Assembly (NCBI RefSeq): GCF_002443255.2
Contig: NW_019211455.1
Location: 17,583,126-17,647,125, forward strand
Origin: Varroa destructor
Taxonomy: Eukaryota; Arthropoda; Arachnida; Mesostigmata; Varroidae
DNA length: 64,000 nt
Direction of reading: 5' to 3'
Below are positions 24,331-37,500 of the stretch, piece by piece (position 1 is the first letter of the stretch; each line of letters opens with the position of its first letter). Made by a program: the position numbers and the translations under genes. The notes under the pieces are model-generated. The model was not told where the DNA came from. It saw nothing but the letters and a program-made list of their open reading frames with translations, and searched no databases.

Positions 24331-25278
24331 CTTGAATAAATGAAGTGTTTATTGCGGATTAGATCCAATTCTAATACCTTCTTGACTTAACTGGAGCTGC
24401 TCCAAGGAATGTAAACGTACCTCAAACTTGAAGAACTAGGACCTCGGCGTTCAGCGCATCATTAACTTCCTTCATCCCTTAGACCAGTAAACGACGGCGC
24501 AGCCTGCGGGATGGTACTCGCCACCGTGAAGCTAATAAAATATGATAGTAATTTTTTTTTACACAACCGTTTGTGTGGCACCCTTCCTGCGTGTATCTCC
24601 AGCTCGTATTTTAACAGCACAAAGTACCGCTTACAAACCCAGTCAGGTATTGACTGATACCAGTGTTTTGGAAAGTTTTAGAGTGGCTTTACGGCAATGT
24701 TTGATCAATTCCTTTGTCTCACGTAGTACAGCAGCAAGAACCAGCTTACAATTCGTTGTAAAACCACGTGCACTATCGACGCGGTCTCGAGTCAGTTACA
24801 GGTGACTTCACTGTTTCTCTTATGTAGGTATTGAATAGAACCGAGAACAAAGTTCTCACCTTTTGTTCAACTCAACGCCCAATGTAGATTGGTTTGGACT
24901 TCTTTATTTGCGGAGTGGGTTTCCGCTGGAAAAATTCTCCGACCGGTACACACTTAGCGGACTGTTTCCTTATAGCTCTTTTCTATCGTGAGTCCAACTC
25001 GAATGTGAGACACCTTCATGGGCCAGCATCTCAATTTTTAACAACGAAAAGTAAATTCCACCCACTGTTTCGGCCAAAAAAAAAATAACCGAAAGTTAAT
25101 GTCTAGCCACAAAAGGGAGCTTAATATCATAATCGCCGGTAATCATCCTACCAGCAACAACCACGAATGAGCAAACAACCGTTATAGTCTAGTGAAGCAT
25201 AGGAATAGCTTCAAATGTTTGTCTGGTTTGGACGTCCGGTCCGAACGCCAGATGGCTATGATGAGAGCCTGTACTTAC
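24331..25278. other. Non-coding stretch
   Basis: No supported gene or repeat. The plus-strand frames at 24542-24805 and 24894-25088 have no splice support. Confidence 0.5.
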
Positions 25279-25436
25279 GACAATGACAATGTAGGCGAGT
25301 ACCTATAGCACTATATAGTATCTGTGTGAAATCACAACGACGTGCGCGTTTTTGAAGAACTATGCCCGGCCCGTTTAATTGGTCCGGCAAGGGGGAGCTT
25401 TCAGAACGACATCGCCAAGAAGACAAGACTCGTTTT
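25279..25436 (-). CDS. Candidate internal exon, 158 nt
   Basis: A good acceptor (gtgtctaattgttcttag) and a GTAAGT donor bound a stop-free frame of 52 codons plus two bases, including KRVLSSWRCRSESSPLPDQL. The frame also has an upstream ATG, in which case it would be a first exon beginning at 25456. The product is basic and Arg/Cys-rich with no recognised domain. Support rests only on the paired splice signals. Confidence 0.2.
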
Positions 25437-28400
25437 CTAAGAACAATTAGACACATATCATATAGTTGTTACGAGGCAAGGAATAGTAGCAGGCAACGCT
25501 GCAATAGCAGAAGCAGCCGCCCCAAAAGGTGTTAGTAATTGAAATGATATTTTCCATTAGAAGGAATCCTTTTATGCTGTCGGATAACGGTAACGACCAG
25601 CAATCCACTGGCAATTGCAGGTCTCACAAGGAAACTTAATAGAGTGTTCTATCAGATGACGTGATTATGAATGGAGTCAACGAGACGGGAGCAGTCGGAA
25701 CCCTCCTTCACCCCCAATGAAATCCGCCTTGGCATTTTCAAACAGCCCCAGACAGAGACCATATACTTGGAAAATGGATGATATCCATAGCGGTTTTCTT
25801 AAGATCTTGGAAAAGATGACAATTTGAAAAGATGTCGGGTTTCCTCGGTCCTTTACATCGCTCCTAGCGAAAATGACTATCCTAGCGAAACTAGTAAATA
25901 TAGATACATTCCATATAAACACTACTCGTTTCACTTGCTTCGTACTGCGAAGTACTCTTTGACAGTCGTGGGCTACCAGTAGCAGATCAACGTTAAATTT
26001 GTGCCATAGTTTGGGTAGTTTAAACCCGGTTCAAACAATGCGACCAGGATATGTATAAACAGTACTGTGTTTTCCGTTAAATAGCGAAAGGTCAGAAAGC
26101 AAACGTTTGTATTCTTCGTACAAATGTTTTCACCCTAGCTATTTAGTAGGTACATGCTCTGTGCATACCTTTATCAAGTAATATCCCTGGGTGTGACATT
26201 TTGGCATCTAACTTCCTTGTCGGTGACATAATTGTTATACAACGATAAGTTCCAGCAAGTGCTATACGCTCTACCGTGTTTAACTAAACTTACCTATTAC
26301 TCGTTAATCAAGTTTTTCGCGCATCTAATTATGAAACGAGACAAATACATGCGAAATGTTGCATCTTGATTTCCCTCATGGCGTTTCTTTGTATCCACAC
26401 TTATTTCGCAGGCGTCACGTCATGCGTTGATTAGGCGTCGCTGATTTGGTGCTGAGAAGAAATAACTGTTTGTTAAGTCTTTTTGTAACCTTGGCCCACC
26501 GTTTTGCTAACGATCCCGAATGATGCAATTGTGGCAAATGCGGACCGGAATGAGCTATAAGTCGGACGAAAAAACGTTCGCTAACTGCTGTGACCAAGGG
26601 TCTTAAATCAGGATCAACTAACATTAAGTCGACCGTCAGTATTATTAACGCCAGTCACAAAAGGTTGACCGAGCGAACCAACATCTTCTTCGCATCGCGT
26701 TAACTTCTATGGGTAGTCTCGCAGCTGTGCCATGTTCGGCAGTGGGCGCGCAGGCCAGCTGGTCTGACCGGTAAGACGTGCCTCACACACTGCTTTACTA
26801 CGAACTGCAGCATATGCCGATGAAAGCAGCGGCAGTAGCGACGATCAGATAATAACGCAATAGATAGAATAGTTTGCAGGTATCATCTTGGAGAGTCCAG
26901 CTGCTGCTGTTACCGTTACCACCTCAGCCTACTCCTCCCTCGTTTTTGCCCGTTATCTTCTCTTTGTCAAGCACCGTAAATGTCTATCCGCAACAATGTA
27001 AGACAACAATGTTCAAACTAAGCAGCAGCAGCAAAATGCACATGCGACCGCATCTGAGCTTCACAGATACTATACACAATAAATACATCTATATATAGAT
27101 ATATAAAACACCTTTGACTGTGGTTTTGTCTATACTTCTCGGCCACTTCCTTTTCGCTTTCATTTTTTGAAACTGACGATAACATGGAAGTTAATAGGCG
27201 CTAAGAAAAGCGTTAGCTTTTTCTTTCTCTATCTCTCTGACGGAGCTGTAGCCACCGAAAGAAAAAAAAACTTATGTAATAGTATGATACTAAGGAAGGT
27301 TGATTTGTTCGCTGGTCCTGTCCACCTTCCAGCGCCATGCGAAGTGCGCTGACACGCAAAAGCCTTTCTTCTTTTGAAAAGTCTCATCTTTTGTTTTTCG
27401 AACTCCTACGTTCCTCATCGACTTCGTATATGTAATAGCAATGGCAAGCGCGGCGATATTGCCGTTTGCGGATGCCAAAATACGTAAAACTCCTCGGGAA
27501 TTGTTTCAAGGGACGCTCTTAGTGCTGGGCGCCAAATGGCCGCAGCAATAAGAACCGCTAGCAGCGGATCGGCGTCATTTCCTTGTTATTGGTCATATGC
27601 ATTATTTGCCACACTTGTTTTTGTGACTTTAAGCAGGAAACGGTAGCAGAAAAACTTTCCTGTGCCATTCCGAGAAGAAACTATACGTTTGGATGTGACA
27701 GTAGCGGCAGGCTAATTAACCTAAGGTTATACTAAATATATGGTCGCTACGTTTATTGTTGAATTTAGCAGTTGGAGATAAAATCTGCTGGCATCGAGCC
27801 GCGAAAGTGTTTTCCATTCTGTCGTTGTTTAGCTGTCGCTTTACGTCCTTCTGGGTGTACTCGTACGTATTCTAGTGAAGGTAAACGGAGGACTGAATTA
27901 TAGGAAACACCACATACGAGATTTGTTTGGCGAAACGTTTACTGATTTCGGATACTATTATTGGATGTATATGGTATATATCTAAATATGCATACACGTA
28001 TGTTTAACAGGAAAACGATCCTTTGTTGACTCTATCTAGGTGATAACATTAGGTAAAATGAGCTATCTGAGCAAATAATAAGAGCCTACGTTTCTACAGA
28101 AGAGAGTAAAAGAAAACGCAAACATGGATCAATGCACTGCCAATATGTCTCTCGGGTTGTAATCATTTAGTATCTTGTTTCGATAGACTTCACTCGTACT
28201 TTAAGCTTAATTTAGGCATCAGTCCTTTATTAACTCTTTGCACCGGCGTCCCCTATCCAGCTTTGAATGTAAACCTATTTTTGTCACTCGCCGCCTTTCC
28301 TACACGCACGATTGTTTTCTAGTAGTTCTCACAAGGGTCACACTTGTTCCAATCATAAAAAATTTTGTTTCCAATCATAAAAACGTATACCTCTAGTGGC

Positions 28401-29055
28401 GACACTGAACTACATCTATTTCTAGATCTATATCCTATTATCAGATCTACTAACATCTCATAACGTTATTAACAAGCAAAAAATGGAAGGAAATAAGACT
28501 GCCGTAAAGCAGGCAAAATTTTGTCGCTTGGTGCAGGGGAAGTTGGATCATTTGTCTGGCAAAACATAGCGCCATGCACCTGGCGGTTCTCCGTTAATGA
28601 GGGACTATTATCGTTGGCTTGTTTTAGATAAAATAAACTATACAGCTTTTAGCCTTAATACTTGGTAATAGATGCGGCTGCTGAGAGTTTCGATATAACG
28701 TCTGCACGGAGGGTGGTAGATTCCAGTGCAATACCACGGATCATACGTATAGAAATATCTAAATATATTTCTCACATTACATAGAAGCCAAATAAAAGTA
28801 TGTATGTGCTCTAATCTGCTATTTGAGATGTATAACATATGCGTCCCACATACGAAAATTCTATGATTGCAATGATATATAGCAGATATTAGGTGCTAGA
28901 TACATCGTTTTCGTGTCTACCACATATATATATATATATATATATGTGTATATATGTGCGGCAGGCAGTCCGAGAGATAATAGAATAGGAGGTGCATCAG
29001 ACGCAAACATTTTCGATTATTGAATAAGTTAAGCAAAAAAACAGTCACAATGCAG
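25437..29055. other. Non-coding stretch
   Basis: About 3.6 kb without a recognised gene. A minus-strand donor (TAG|GTAAGT at about 26294) has stops close by in all three frames, so any exon there would be untranslated. The AT array at 28924-28945 lies near the right end. Confidence 0.5.
28924..28945. repeat. (AT)11 microsatellite
   Basis: Pure AT array followed by a GTGTATATATGTG variant. Confidence 0.97.
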
Positions 29056-29165
29056 AATGTTTTCCGGTGGAAACTGAAGAAAGAAGAAGGCCGGTCTTTA
29101 TAATAGATATGCCTCCAGGATGGCCATTTCTCACCGATCGGGTCGTTCTTAGGCGGAGTAAAAAG
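29056..29165 (+). CDS. Candidate internal exon, 110 nt
   Basis: An acceptor (gtcacaatgcag) and a donor, AAAAAG|GTATCT, bound two bases plus 36 codons. The frame reads CFPVETEERRRP and then FIIDMPPGWPFLTDRVVLRR, which looks protein-like: charged, with Pro-Pro-Gly-Trp-Pro. It ends in phase 0. A separate complete 17-codon frame starts at the ATG overlapping the acceptor. No family recognised. The GC-rich block downstream (29.3-29.96 kb) could belong to the same transcription unit or to a promoter. Confidence 0.25.
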
Positions 29166-29795
29166 GTATCTCTTTCATTGGCTACTCGTTCGCCGTTTGT
29201 CTGTTCATTTACTTGCTCAGACTATTCTTTTTTTTCACCGACAAACACACGCCCCTTACGCCGCGTGCATAGTATATTTACGAGTCGGACACGAGGACAA
29301 GGAATTTAATTTTTCCTTCCCATGCTCGATTTGTCAAAAACGATAAATGGACGGGGCTGAATTCAGCAGCTTGGATAGTTTGTCGGTCGCCTACCAGCAG
29401 AATTCCGCTGCTCGAGTTCGGATTCGGCGTCACTTTCGTTACGCTCTCTTATACTTTCCGCTAATTGGCATAGCTCAGAGGGTATAGTCGAACAGTAGTA
29501 GTAGTAGTCATTTCGAAGTCGCGACCGCAACAACGGCTGCGGCAGAGAAGAGGAACGGTCTTCTGCCCTTGCCTTTTACGCCAGATCTATTATTCAATAA
29601 ATATAACTAGAAATATCACTTCGGATGCTCTGTCTGACTGGCCACGAACGGACCACGGAGGAAGTGACGCCGCCGTTGAATAAAATTTATGAAAAGACGA
29701 TGCTCTAGCGAAACAACGGCAATTGGAATCCAGTTTGTCGCATATTGCGGGCAAATAAGCGTTTTCATTTTGAAATTTCGTAGCCTTCTTACTGA

Positions 29796-29816
29796 CGCGG
29801 CGCGGCGCGGCGCGGG
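29796..29816. repeat. Short GCGCG/GGCGC tandem repeat
   Basis: Three to four tandem CGGCG-type units in otherwise AT-rich DNA; potentially CpG-methylated or structured. Confidence 0.85.
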
Positions 29817-29928
29817 CTTTTGAAAGCGTTAATGGAAACGTCGCGGATACTAGTAATAAACGAAAAGCCGACGACCGTGTTCTAGCTAAATAAAAAAAAA
29901 CACATGGGCGTGTTTATTGTGAGAGGAA

Positions 29929-29961
29929 CGCTGGCCGGCGGTTGGGCCGCCGGCGCCAGCG
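29929..29961. other. Stable GC hairpin
   Basis: Left arm 29929-29941 and right arm 29947-29961 pair over 13 base pairs (seven plus six) with a two-base bulge (29953-29954) and a five-base loop. Nearly all pairs are G-C. It could be a structured RNA element or simply a GC-rich inverted repeat. Confidence 0.8.
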
Positions 29962-30800
29962 GGCTATACGTATGTTTTGGATTAGGGGTTTGTCGAAGTT
30001 CCTTTCGTCGCGTTCTTTTTTTCTTTTGAAAAAATGTCCATGATAATAGTTATAAGAGTGATACTTACGATGCATCATTATGATTGATGATAGTATGTTA
30101 TTTTGCGTATCCACATAGTATGAAATATTGCACAAGTCCAATGGGCTTCGACATGTTGTTTTTTCGTGTCGAACATTAATTGTAAACGATGATTTGTTTT
30201 TGATGTAAAATTAATGCGTTGAAAATGCTCGAAATCGAAGGCGGGCTCAGAGACGTATTAATCGATTAAATGCTAATTAATCTAATGGTTACTAGGAGAC
30301 AATGAAGATCGAAACAATTAGATAAGCATATAGGAGATCTTCACATACACATAATATAAACAATTATCTTCAAAGTATCTTTAATGGATTGATATATTTC
30401 TCTCATATACACATCTCTGGTAAGGAAAACGGTGTTTTGCATAGTCAAATAAACTAATGGCAAGATACAGACTGTTGTGTCAGAGCCTATCTTTTTCAAT
30501 GAGTGACAACAATATCGCAATAGTCCAATAAGTTGTAAACGTACTCAGGGATGCATAAGTATTTTCTTCACTTCCACACGAAGTTTTACGCTTCCACACA
30601 AGTTAACAGCAATGTCCCAGTTTTTTCTACACGAATCGTCAGCGTTTTTGCTGCTTATGCGTATTTAGCGGATGCCTGCAAGTTACTTCATCCTTATGTC
30701 CGTATCATATGCTTTTTAGCCTCGCTTTATAACGCGGACACTGTTCATACCACAAAGTTGTATGTCTACGTGAATGAATGAATAAATCAATATTTTTGAT

Positions 30801-33800
30801 AGAAAAACATGCATAGTATACAAAATCTTGCGTTTTCGGCTATCGTCTATCGCCACCTCCAGATGGCATTAATAAATAGTACATACAAACGATGCCAACT
30901 AAATTGCCTAACCAGCCAATTTATTCGAATTGGCCTGTTTTTTTTTTATTGCCGTTCGAGTTGAAATTGTACAATGGAAACCGACGCCGTGCTTCTCTAC
31001 CTGTCACTCTGCTGCTGACGCTGGTGCTATCCTGATATCAGCTGGGCCTAGAATATTCGTTTTGTTAGATTCGCCACGCTTTGCTGATTCCAGTGACATT
31101 CTCGCCAGGTGAGCTACGGCACAGTGAACGCTGTCATCACCTCGGCCTTAACTCGAGAAGCCTATCGCCAAATATTAGCGCCGGTCGACCGTATTACGTC
31201 CACGAGACCTAGCGCTACGAACAGGCCGAAGGCCACGACCCAGGCGAACAACAGTGGTTGCTACTTAATAGCATCTCCGCCGACGGGGGCAGGGCAATGC
31301 TCGAATAAATTGTCTGCCTTGCAGTAGATACCATGTGGCATAGTCTTCTTTGAGACATACTACGATAATAGCCGAACGGTTGCGTCTCTCACAGGACGTC
31401 ATGGTACGACATCGAAATGATAACTGGAATACTTTAGGAAAATAGCTGTCGGCTCAATTAATTGAATGAGCTGTTTGTTAGTTGTCCGAAAACTTCAGGG
31501 CCCATTCAAAAGGAAAACGTACACATTAGGTATAAGCGGAACCCTTATTACTTAGCGACCTTTAACATGTGGTCGAATCGCGTGTGCTGATGCAATGGCT
31601 GTGTACCTGTGTCAAGAGGGACGTCATAACGACGAGTCATATCGATGGCCGCAATAGCACTCTCTTGCGAACGGCCGGACGAACTTACAACGACTAAAGG
31701 CCTTGAAGTTCACTGCGCGTCGGGAGATTGGTTTGCATCAGCAAATCTCTTTATCATAAAACAAGTGTCTTTTCGCAGTACTGGAGTCTTAGAATCGTTT
31801 AATAATTCTATAAACATCTTCTTTCTCTAATAAATCATATAGAACAACGTCAACAGGTCCAGATCGTCGATCACTAAACATTAACGAAAATACAGATTCT
31901 ATTCAGATGTCGCTTAAGCCTTGTTAACGACCACCTTTGTTTCTACTCGTGTGTAATAAAGAGGAAAAACGCAGTCCATTAAAGCATTGACCATATACTA
32001 CTATGACACATATAATAGACATCATCACCTACATACACTTAACAGAAGCTATTAAACAATGGAGCATTGACAAACTCGTTTGGAACTCACTAGTGCTAGA
32101 GGCACCAAAAAGAAAATAGGCTTTTTTTTTTTGCTGGTAATTGCTATAACAAATATCGCAGAGTCGAAGTGTTGCCCAAAAAATGTGAGTGACTAAAAGT
32201 CCTCGGAGCACCTCATATCGGAACAGATTTATGCCACACGCATCGATTCACGTATCAGTAATTCTATTAGAAGCAACGGGGTCGCCTGGCAGGTTTCGGC
32301 TGATCGTTGCTCCTATTTAGTGCAATTCGATCGTAGTAATCGTAGGAAGATTTGTTCCCCGCGCACGGGCTGGCTGTTTCGCAACAATCGTATCTTACGC
32401 TTGGCCACCGTAACCAATCATATGAGACCACTTTTCTAGCGAACTGACCATATATATATATGTACGTATATATATACTGGTAGTAGTTTCTTTGGGTTTC
32501 TCATTATTTGCATTGCAAAACTTGAGAGTGCTATTATGAGCCCCCGTGGACCGGCTGAGATAAACGTCGCTTTAGTAAAAAAGAAAACCTCACGCTATAG
32601 TGTAATAGCCTATAGTTATGTAATGATTAGTAATTTTTCGTTGGAACTACCATTACCGATGAAACTAGGACATTAGACTGTTATCCATATGCTTTCCATT
32701 GAAGGGTGTACATGTGACGGTATGATATTACGTACAAAAAAATAATCGAATAAAACTTAGATGAATTTGCCCCTTCAGTTGATTCAGGAAATTTGTCAGA
32801 CTGGATAAATGTGGATCAGTACATTAGGCATATCCCGTTCTTAATCACCTAGATCACCTTGTATATTTTTCTATATTAGTCTATAGGTCATGCTCTGTCT
32901 AGGCAAATCCATAGTAGTACGGTAGTATAAACGGTGCACTTGGTTTGAGTTAGCTTCCTCTAAGGATTTCTTGGGAGAAGGGCTAATATATCACTAAGGA
33001 GATGCAACGAAAATACATTGCTGTTTAATCCGAGAATGATTACGCAGCACGGAAAAAATACGAAGATCCCATTTACTGAACCTCTACTGAGGTCCGCCTC
33101 GTCAGAATCAATAGATGGAAAGGTGGTCGACAAGTTTTTTGTTAGAAGCTATGCACCAACGAAACGTTGGATAAAAATATACATGGCATAAAAACGTTTT
33201 CTAGCTAATCGGACTGATGTTCATTGCCATTTTCTTTTTTTTTTTTTCAATATAATATCCTACTGATCTCTGCTTGCGGTCATCTTACAATAATAGCAAT
33301 AACGCGAAGTAGTTGGGCAAAATTCGTGCAGTGATTGGAAGCGCGTTTTTTTTGGGGACATTCTACAGCAGGACTTGTCTCTCTTCCGTCAAAAAGGCAT
33401 CAAGCTGTCCGCCGCATTCGGTTTCTTCAATCCCATGTAGGGCGTATGTTGAATCATAATATCCATTGAAGTGCCCCTATATACTGTGGGAAAGCTGATA
33501 TACGAAATCGGCTCAGATAAAAAAGAAACTCCTCAAAGGCCAGTGAGAAAAATGATTACTCTCCCGCCAGATTCTTCTCTGTTATATTCGCATGTCTACG
33601 ACCATCGAGGCGGATCCTCGTAAGAAGTACCATGTGCATTTGTCAGTGCCTTAAGGATGCTATGCGCTTTTGTTCAGTTAGCCAGAAGCGATTTGCCGAT
33701 GCCTGACTTCGCCTCGTTTAGATTCCCTGCATTGATAGACGCAGGGCAAGATCCATTTTGCTAACCCTTTTGGCAGGTTCGAACTGTTTATTCTCTATAC

Positions 33801-34460
33801 CTGAGGTTCCCAGGCAGCGCTGGTGAAATCAGGCCCACGTGCGTCAAGGTCAGCCTGTGACTGAAAGCTCATTCGTTCCTCCACTTCAATTAAAGTGACT
33901 TTACAAAGGTATTAGTGCAATTATTTCGTATTTTCTTGTGAAAAAAATCAATCGTTAATGTTAAAGAACGATATAATCTTTTTTTTTTTTTTTTTTTTAA
34001 TATGAGAAGAATAGTACTCATAGCATATAGTGAGTGACAGACACTCAATTGATAGCTTATCCTACGCTTCGTGTCTTATGGATAAATACTTTTCCTATAA
34101 AATAAACAGGCCATTTTGGCCGCGAAATGAAATTGGACAGTAATACATAGGTTACCCGTATTATTTCGCTTTGTTGCAACGCTTAGAATTTCAGCAATAC
34201 CAATGGGGCGTTCAGTGTTAGCTGCGTTACAGATTACATCTACCTTTTTGCTGGTAGTCACAGTATTATGAATTCTGCTGTAACCGACGGTAGAAACGCA
34301 AACGTAGACCCTCATACACAAACACCTAAAGGTTCGTCCGAAGTGCAGCCTAAACAGGACCTGGATCTCGTACAATAATAATCATACGTCTGTGTTTCAT
34401 TTTCACTATGCGAGTATGTACTTTAGCAAACATGAAATTAGCTATCCACAGGTTACTTAC
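30801..34460. other. Non-coding stretch
   Basis: No recognised gene in about 3.7 kb. It contains AT runs around 32451-32476 and a T20 tract at 33979-33998. A minus-strand frame at 34076-34349 follows a possible acceptor (ggtcctgtttag) and is phase-compatible with the 34461-34524 exon candidate. It would then be that exon's 3' partner, but its codon use is unremarkable. Confidence 0.45.
33979..33998. repeat. T20 homopolymer
   Basis: Twenty consecutive T. No retroposon body is recognisable on either side. Confidence 0.95.
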
Positions 34461-34524
34461 CTTCCGTTACTCAGCTCTTCTTGCTGGGGGGACTGTTGGC
34501 AGTAATGGTCCGCGCGAACACCGT
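34461..34524 (-). CDS. Candidate 64-nt internal coding exon
   Basis: This is the best splice-bounded stretch outside Mob2. On the minus strand the acceptor ctttcattctgttttgattag has a strong pyrimidine tract, and the donor CGGAAG|GTAAGT matches consensus completely. Between them one frame is open: two bases, 20 codons and two bases, reading GVRADHYCQQSPQQEELSNG. An in-frame stop just inside the intron marks the edge. The outgoing phase (two bases, AG) fits the alternative Mob2 acceptor at 13403 and gives AGT there, so it could be a distal Mob2 exon about 21 kb upstream. It equally fits a nearby acceptor at 34350. The protein family is not recognised. Exon status is inferred from signals. Confidence 0.38.
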
Positions 34525-37500
34525 CTAATCAAAACAGAATGAAAGCCAATTACTTGAATATTTTTCATAACGGATCAATCACGCCGATTCGAAATTTGCT
34601 GACCTATCCGTGGGATAAAACGTATTCGGCATTTATGAGATCATAAAGGTATTATTATTGCTACTACTACTACTGAATGAACTTGAATGAATACCGGCCT
34701 CCTTCTCCTCCGAGCTCGGCCAACTGCATGAAACAGTCTCGGAAAAAGTTCACATGGAAACGGGTGCTGTCCTACAATTTGGCAGGCCACAACGTGACTG
34801 GTGCAATGGGGCATTGCATGAGACGTAACGCAATGGTCGTTGGGTGACTAATGTCGAGTAGTTGATGAGGTATCTAATCAGAATTTGATTGCCACGGTGC
34901 ACGTCCGCTAGAACTGGCACTTCTATGGATTTTATAACAATTTCTCACTAATTTCTCGAAATCAATCAAAAGCTATCAAAAGTGTCTGCGCATGATGTCT
35001 ATGCTAGATGCTGCCGAATGAGGCAATCCTTTGACTTTGGGCCATTCGAATAACTTCAGTTCTCTGCATGAGAAAGAACTAACTAAGTTTTCATATATTT
35101 TCTCAGAAAACTAACCATGAATTCATCTAGCCTTCAATGACACTCGATCAAAAATGACCTTAGGATATCTTCTTCTTCGCGCTGTTGAGTACGAAATGCT
35201 GTCCAACCTTACTACTACCCACCTACTTATCCAACAAAAAAATCTGTGAAGTATAATTATATCTATATATTATATATACATACAATTATATAGGACAATT
35301 ATTATTCAAAACTAGTTATCCTATGGAAATGATCACTCGATATTTACATGCGTATGAGTTGTTAACTTAATATAGGCCATTGTGTGCTATTTAGCCTCGT
35401 TTAGTCTTGTTTACATAGGCATGTCGTCCTAACCTAGACCCTTGTTCGCTGGAAAGCGTGACGAAAGACACGCTCAGATTCTGAAAATTAACTGTACGTA
35501 CGTAATACGTGCACGTCCAGCCGGAATTTCTGGTGCTGATTGTATGGTCGCCTGCTCTACACAGCGCCTTCAGAGGGCACTAACTTATCTTGTTGAGCTT
35601 TATTGCGCTAAGCATGGGCGCTCGACACGAGGGAGTCCAGCCGGGTTTCGATGTGAGCTGCCGAATCATCATCGCTCGATAGGTTCGTCGTTAATCTTAA
35701 GTTTCTTCCCCATAAACAGCTGGCTAGTGACTCCCGATGGTTGACCGACACACCAGGGTCTTTTAAAGTTGGGAAGAAAGCCCTCATAGAGCACTAATGT
35801 TCGTATACAGTATCGTATATAAATGTACCGTATATGAATCATAACGCCTATCAACAATTTTTACATGTTGTCAGTCATTTAACAAATCGTACGACAGGCA
35901 GTGAATTTACGCCAACAAGTCTATGACTGACCACCAAAACTCTACGTCTCTTCTGCGACATTTCTCTACAGGGGCTAATGCGCGAAAATATCAGTCGCAT
36001 AAGGGCAGGTTAGGTAATCAAAGGTTATAAATGACCAGAAGATTCAACACGATAATTTCTACTATTACTATTGTTATTTCTGTAGATGCAGCTGCGTAAA
36101 ATTTATTCCAAAGTGAATTCTTCCATAACATGGCGTAGTGTAGGATAGACACGTATGCCTACTACGGAATTCTAACCTTGCCGTTTTCTGACGGATATTC
36201 GTTGGGAATCGGCGGGACCTGCCATCAATATAGAACGCGTGAGACTTTACGTTGTTGCCGAGCCAGCGGGGCAAGCGGTGAGTGGTAAATAGCTCTGAAT
36301 AACATTGAAACACATCGAGGGAATGCAAAAAAATCATCTGAAAATAGACAAGACTGTGTATCGGACAAATATCCCATTATTTGATAGCTATTTTGATGAC
36401 TTTCTCTGTACGCTTTGTTTGTCATCGGGGTCGGTACGTTGCTTCGCGTTATACATTGTTCTATCGAAGCGCTGCGGTAGCAATTGGCAACGACTATTAG
36501 TAATGGCAGTAGTGATACAAATATGGAGTTTCTTTTTTGTTTTGTGGCTGTTTCGCTTTACGATTCGTCGCAGCGCTCCCAGTCCTTACTGCCAGCAACG
36601 GAATCTGTTCGTATCAATATGTGTTTCTTCTGGGTAATCAGTATAATGGGCACTGTGCTGCAGATATCAGACAACTGTCGATCAAACAATGCCATTGTTT
36701 AATGTGTTGTTACTAATTTAATTAATACAGGTAGTTCTCTATGGTAGCTTGTGCTTTCGAGGCAGACATTTCGGCGAGAAGTTAAGGCATTCGTCAAGAC
36801 GAAGCACTCGACAGGTCGTATGGTGCCCGAATGTAAATGAAAACCATTCATTCTATTTAAGGTTAAATGGCTAGTAGCTCTGTATATTTTGTGAACATTA
36901 TTTCAATCATCCTACAATTGAATTAGGCGATAGGCCAAAGGTGAGCTTTGAATGTTGAAAGCGGAAACATTGACAGCCACATTTAACCGCTGCGATTCTT
37001 TTGTTCTCAACATGTTGCAACTGTTCCATTACTCATCGACACAGAGCGTCGCCTGTGTCAAACTTGAAAGATTTTCAACAGTTCCAGCTGTGGTTTCCGC
37101 CATATGGAGCTACACGGCGCTTTGAGTAAAAGGACTGTCCCAAAGAAAAAGTTCGGCCACTTCTAGTCTCGTTCCACGTGGCACGTCTATAATGTGAGTC
37201 GAGCTTGACTAGTCCGATGCTGATCGAAGGTGAATTCAACACAAGCCAAAGTAACTTTGCATCCCATAGTTTCTATATACGTATGTATCTGTCACAGTAT
37301 TATTATAATCATATCAGTAGTCGCTGAAATTGCCGATCGTTTAACTAGCGTTACCAATATCTTTCTACGAAAAAATATTCATGCAAATTGGAAACTTATT
37401 CCAACAAGTTGGCGTTTTCGCATGATCAGAGCCATATGATCGTACCATTAAGATGAAGCGCACCGTCTTCAATGCAGCCATCTTCATTCTCGACTGGCTT

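Larger units (their letters stand above)
29166..30800. other. GC-rich block then AT-rich non-coding DNA
   Basis: From about 29340 to 29965 the DNA is GC/CpG-rich, with a GGCGC-type repeat at 29796-29816 and a stable hairpin at 29929-29961. This may be a promoter or untranslated exon. Beyond 30 kb it becomes AT-rich. A minus-strand ATG at about 30154 starts only an 18-codon frame. No supported protein gene. Confidence 0.4.

Noticed and set aside
29466..29525. tRNA-like A box (TAGCTCAGAGGGTATAG) with a weak B-box-like sequence
   Set aside because: No acceptor stem, anticodon stem or T stem could be paired; at most a decayed tRNA-derived fragment.
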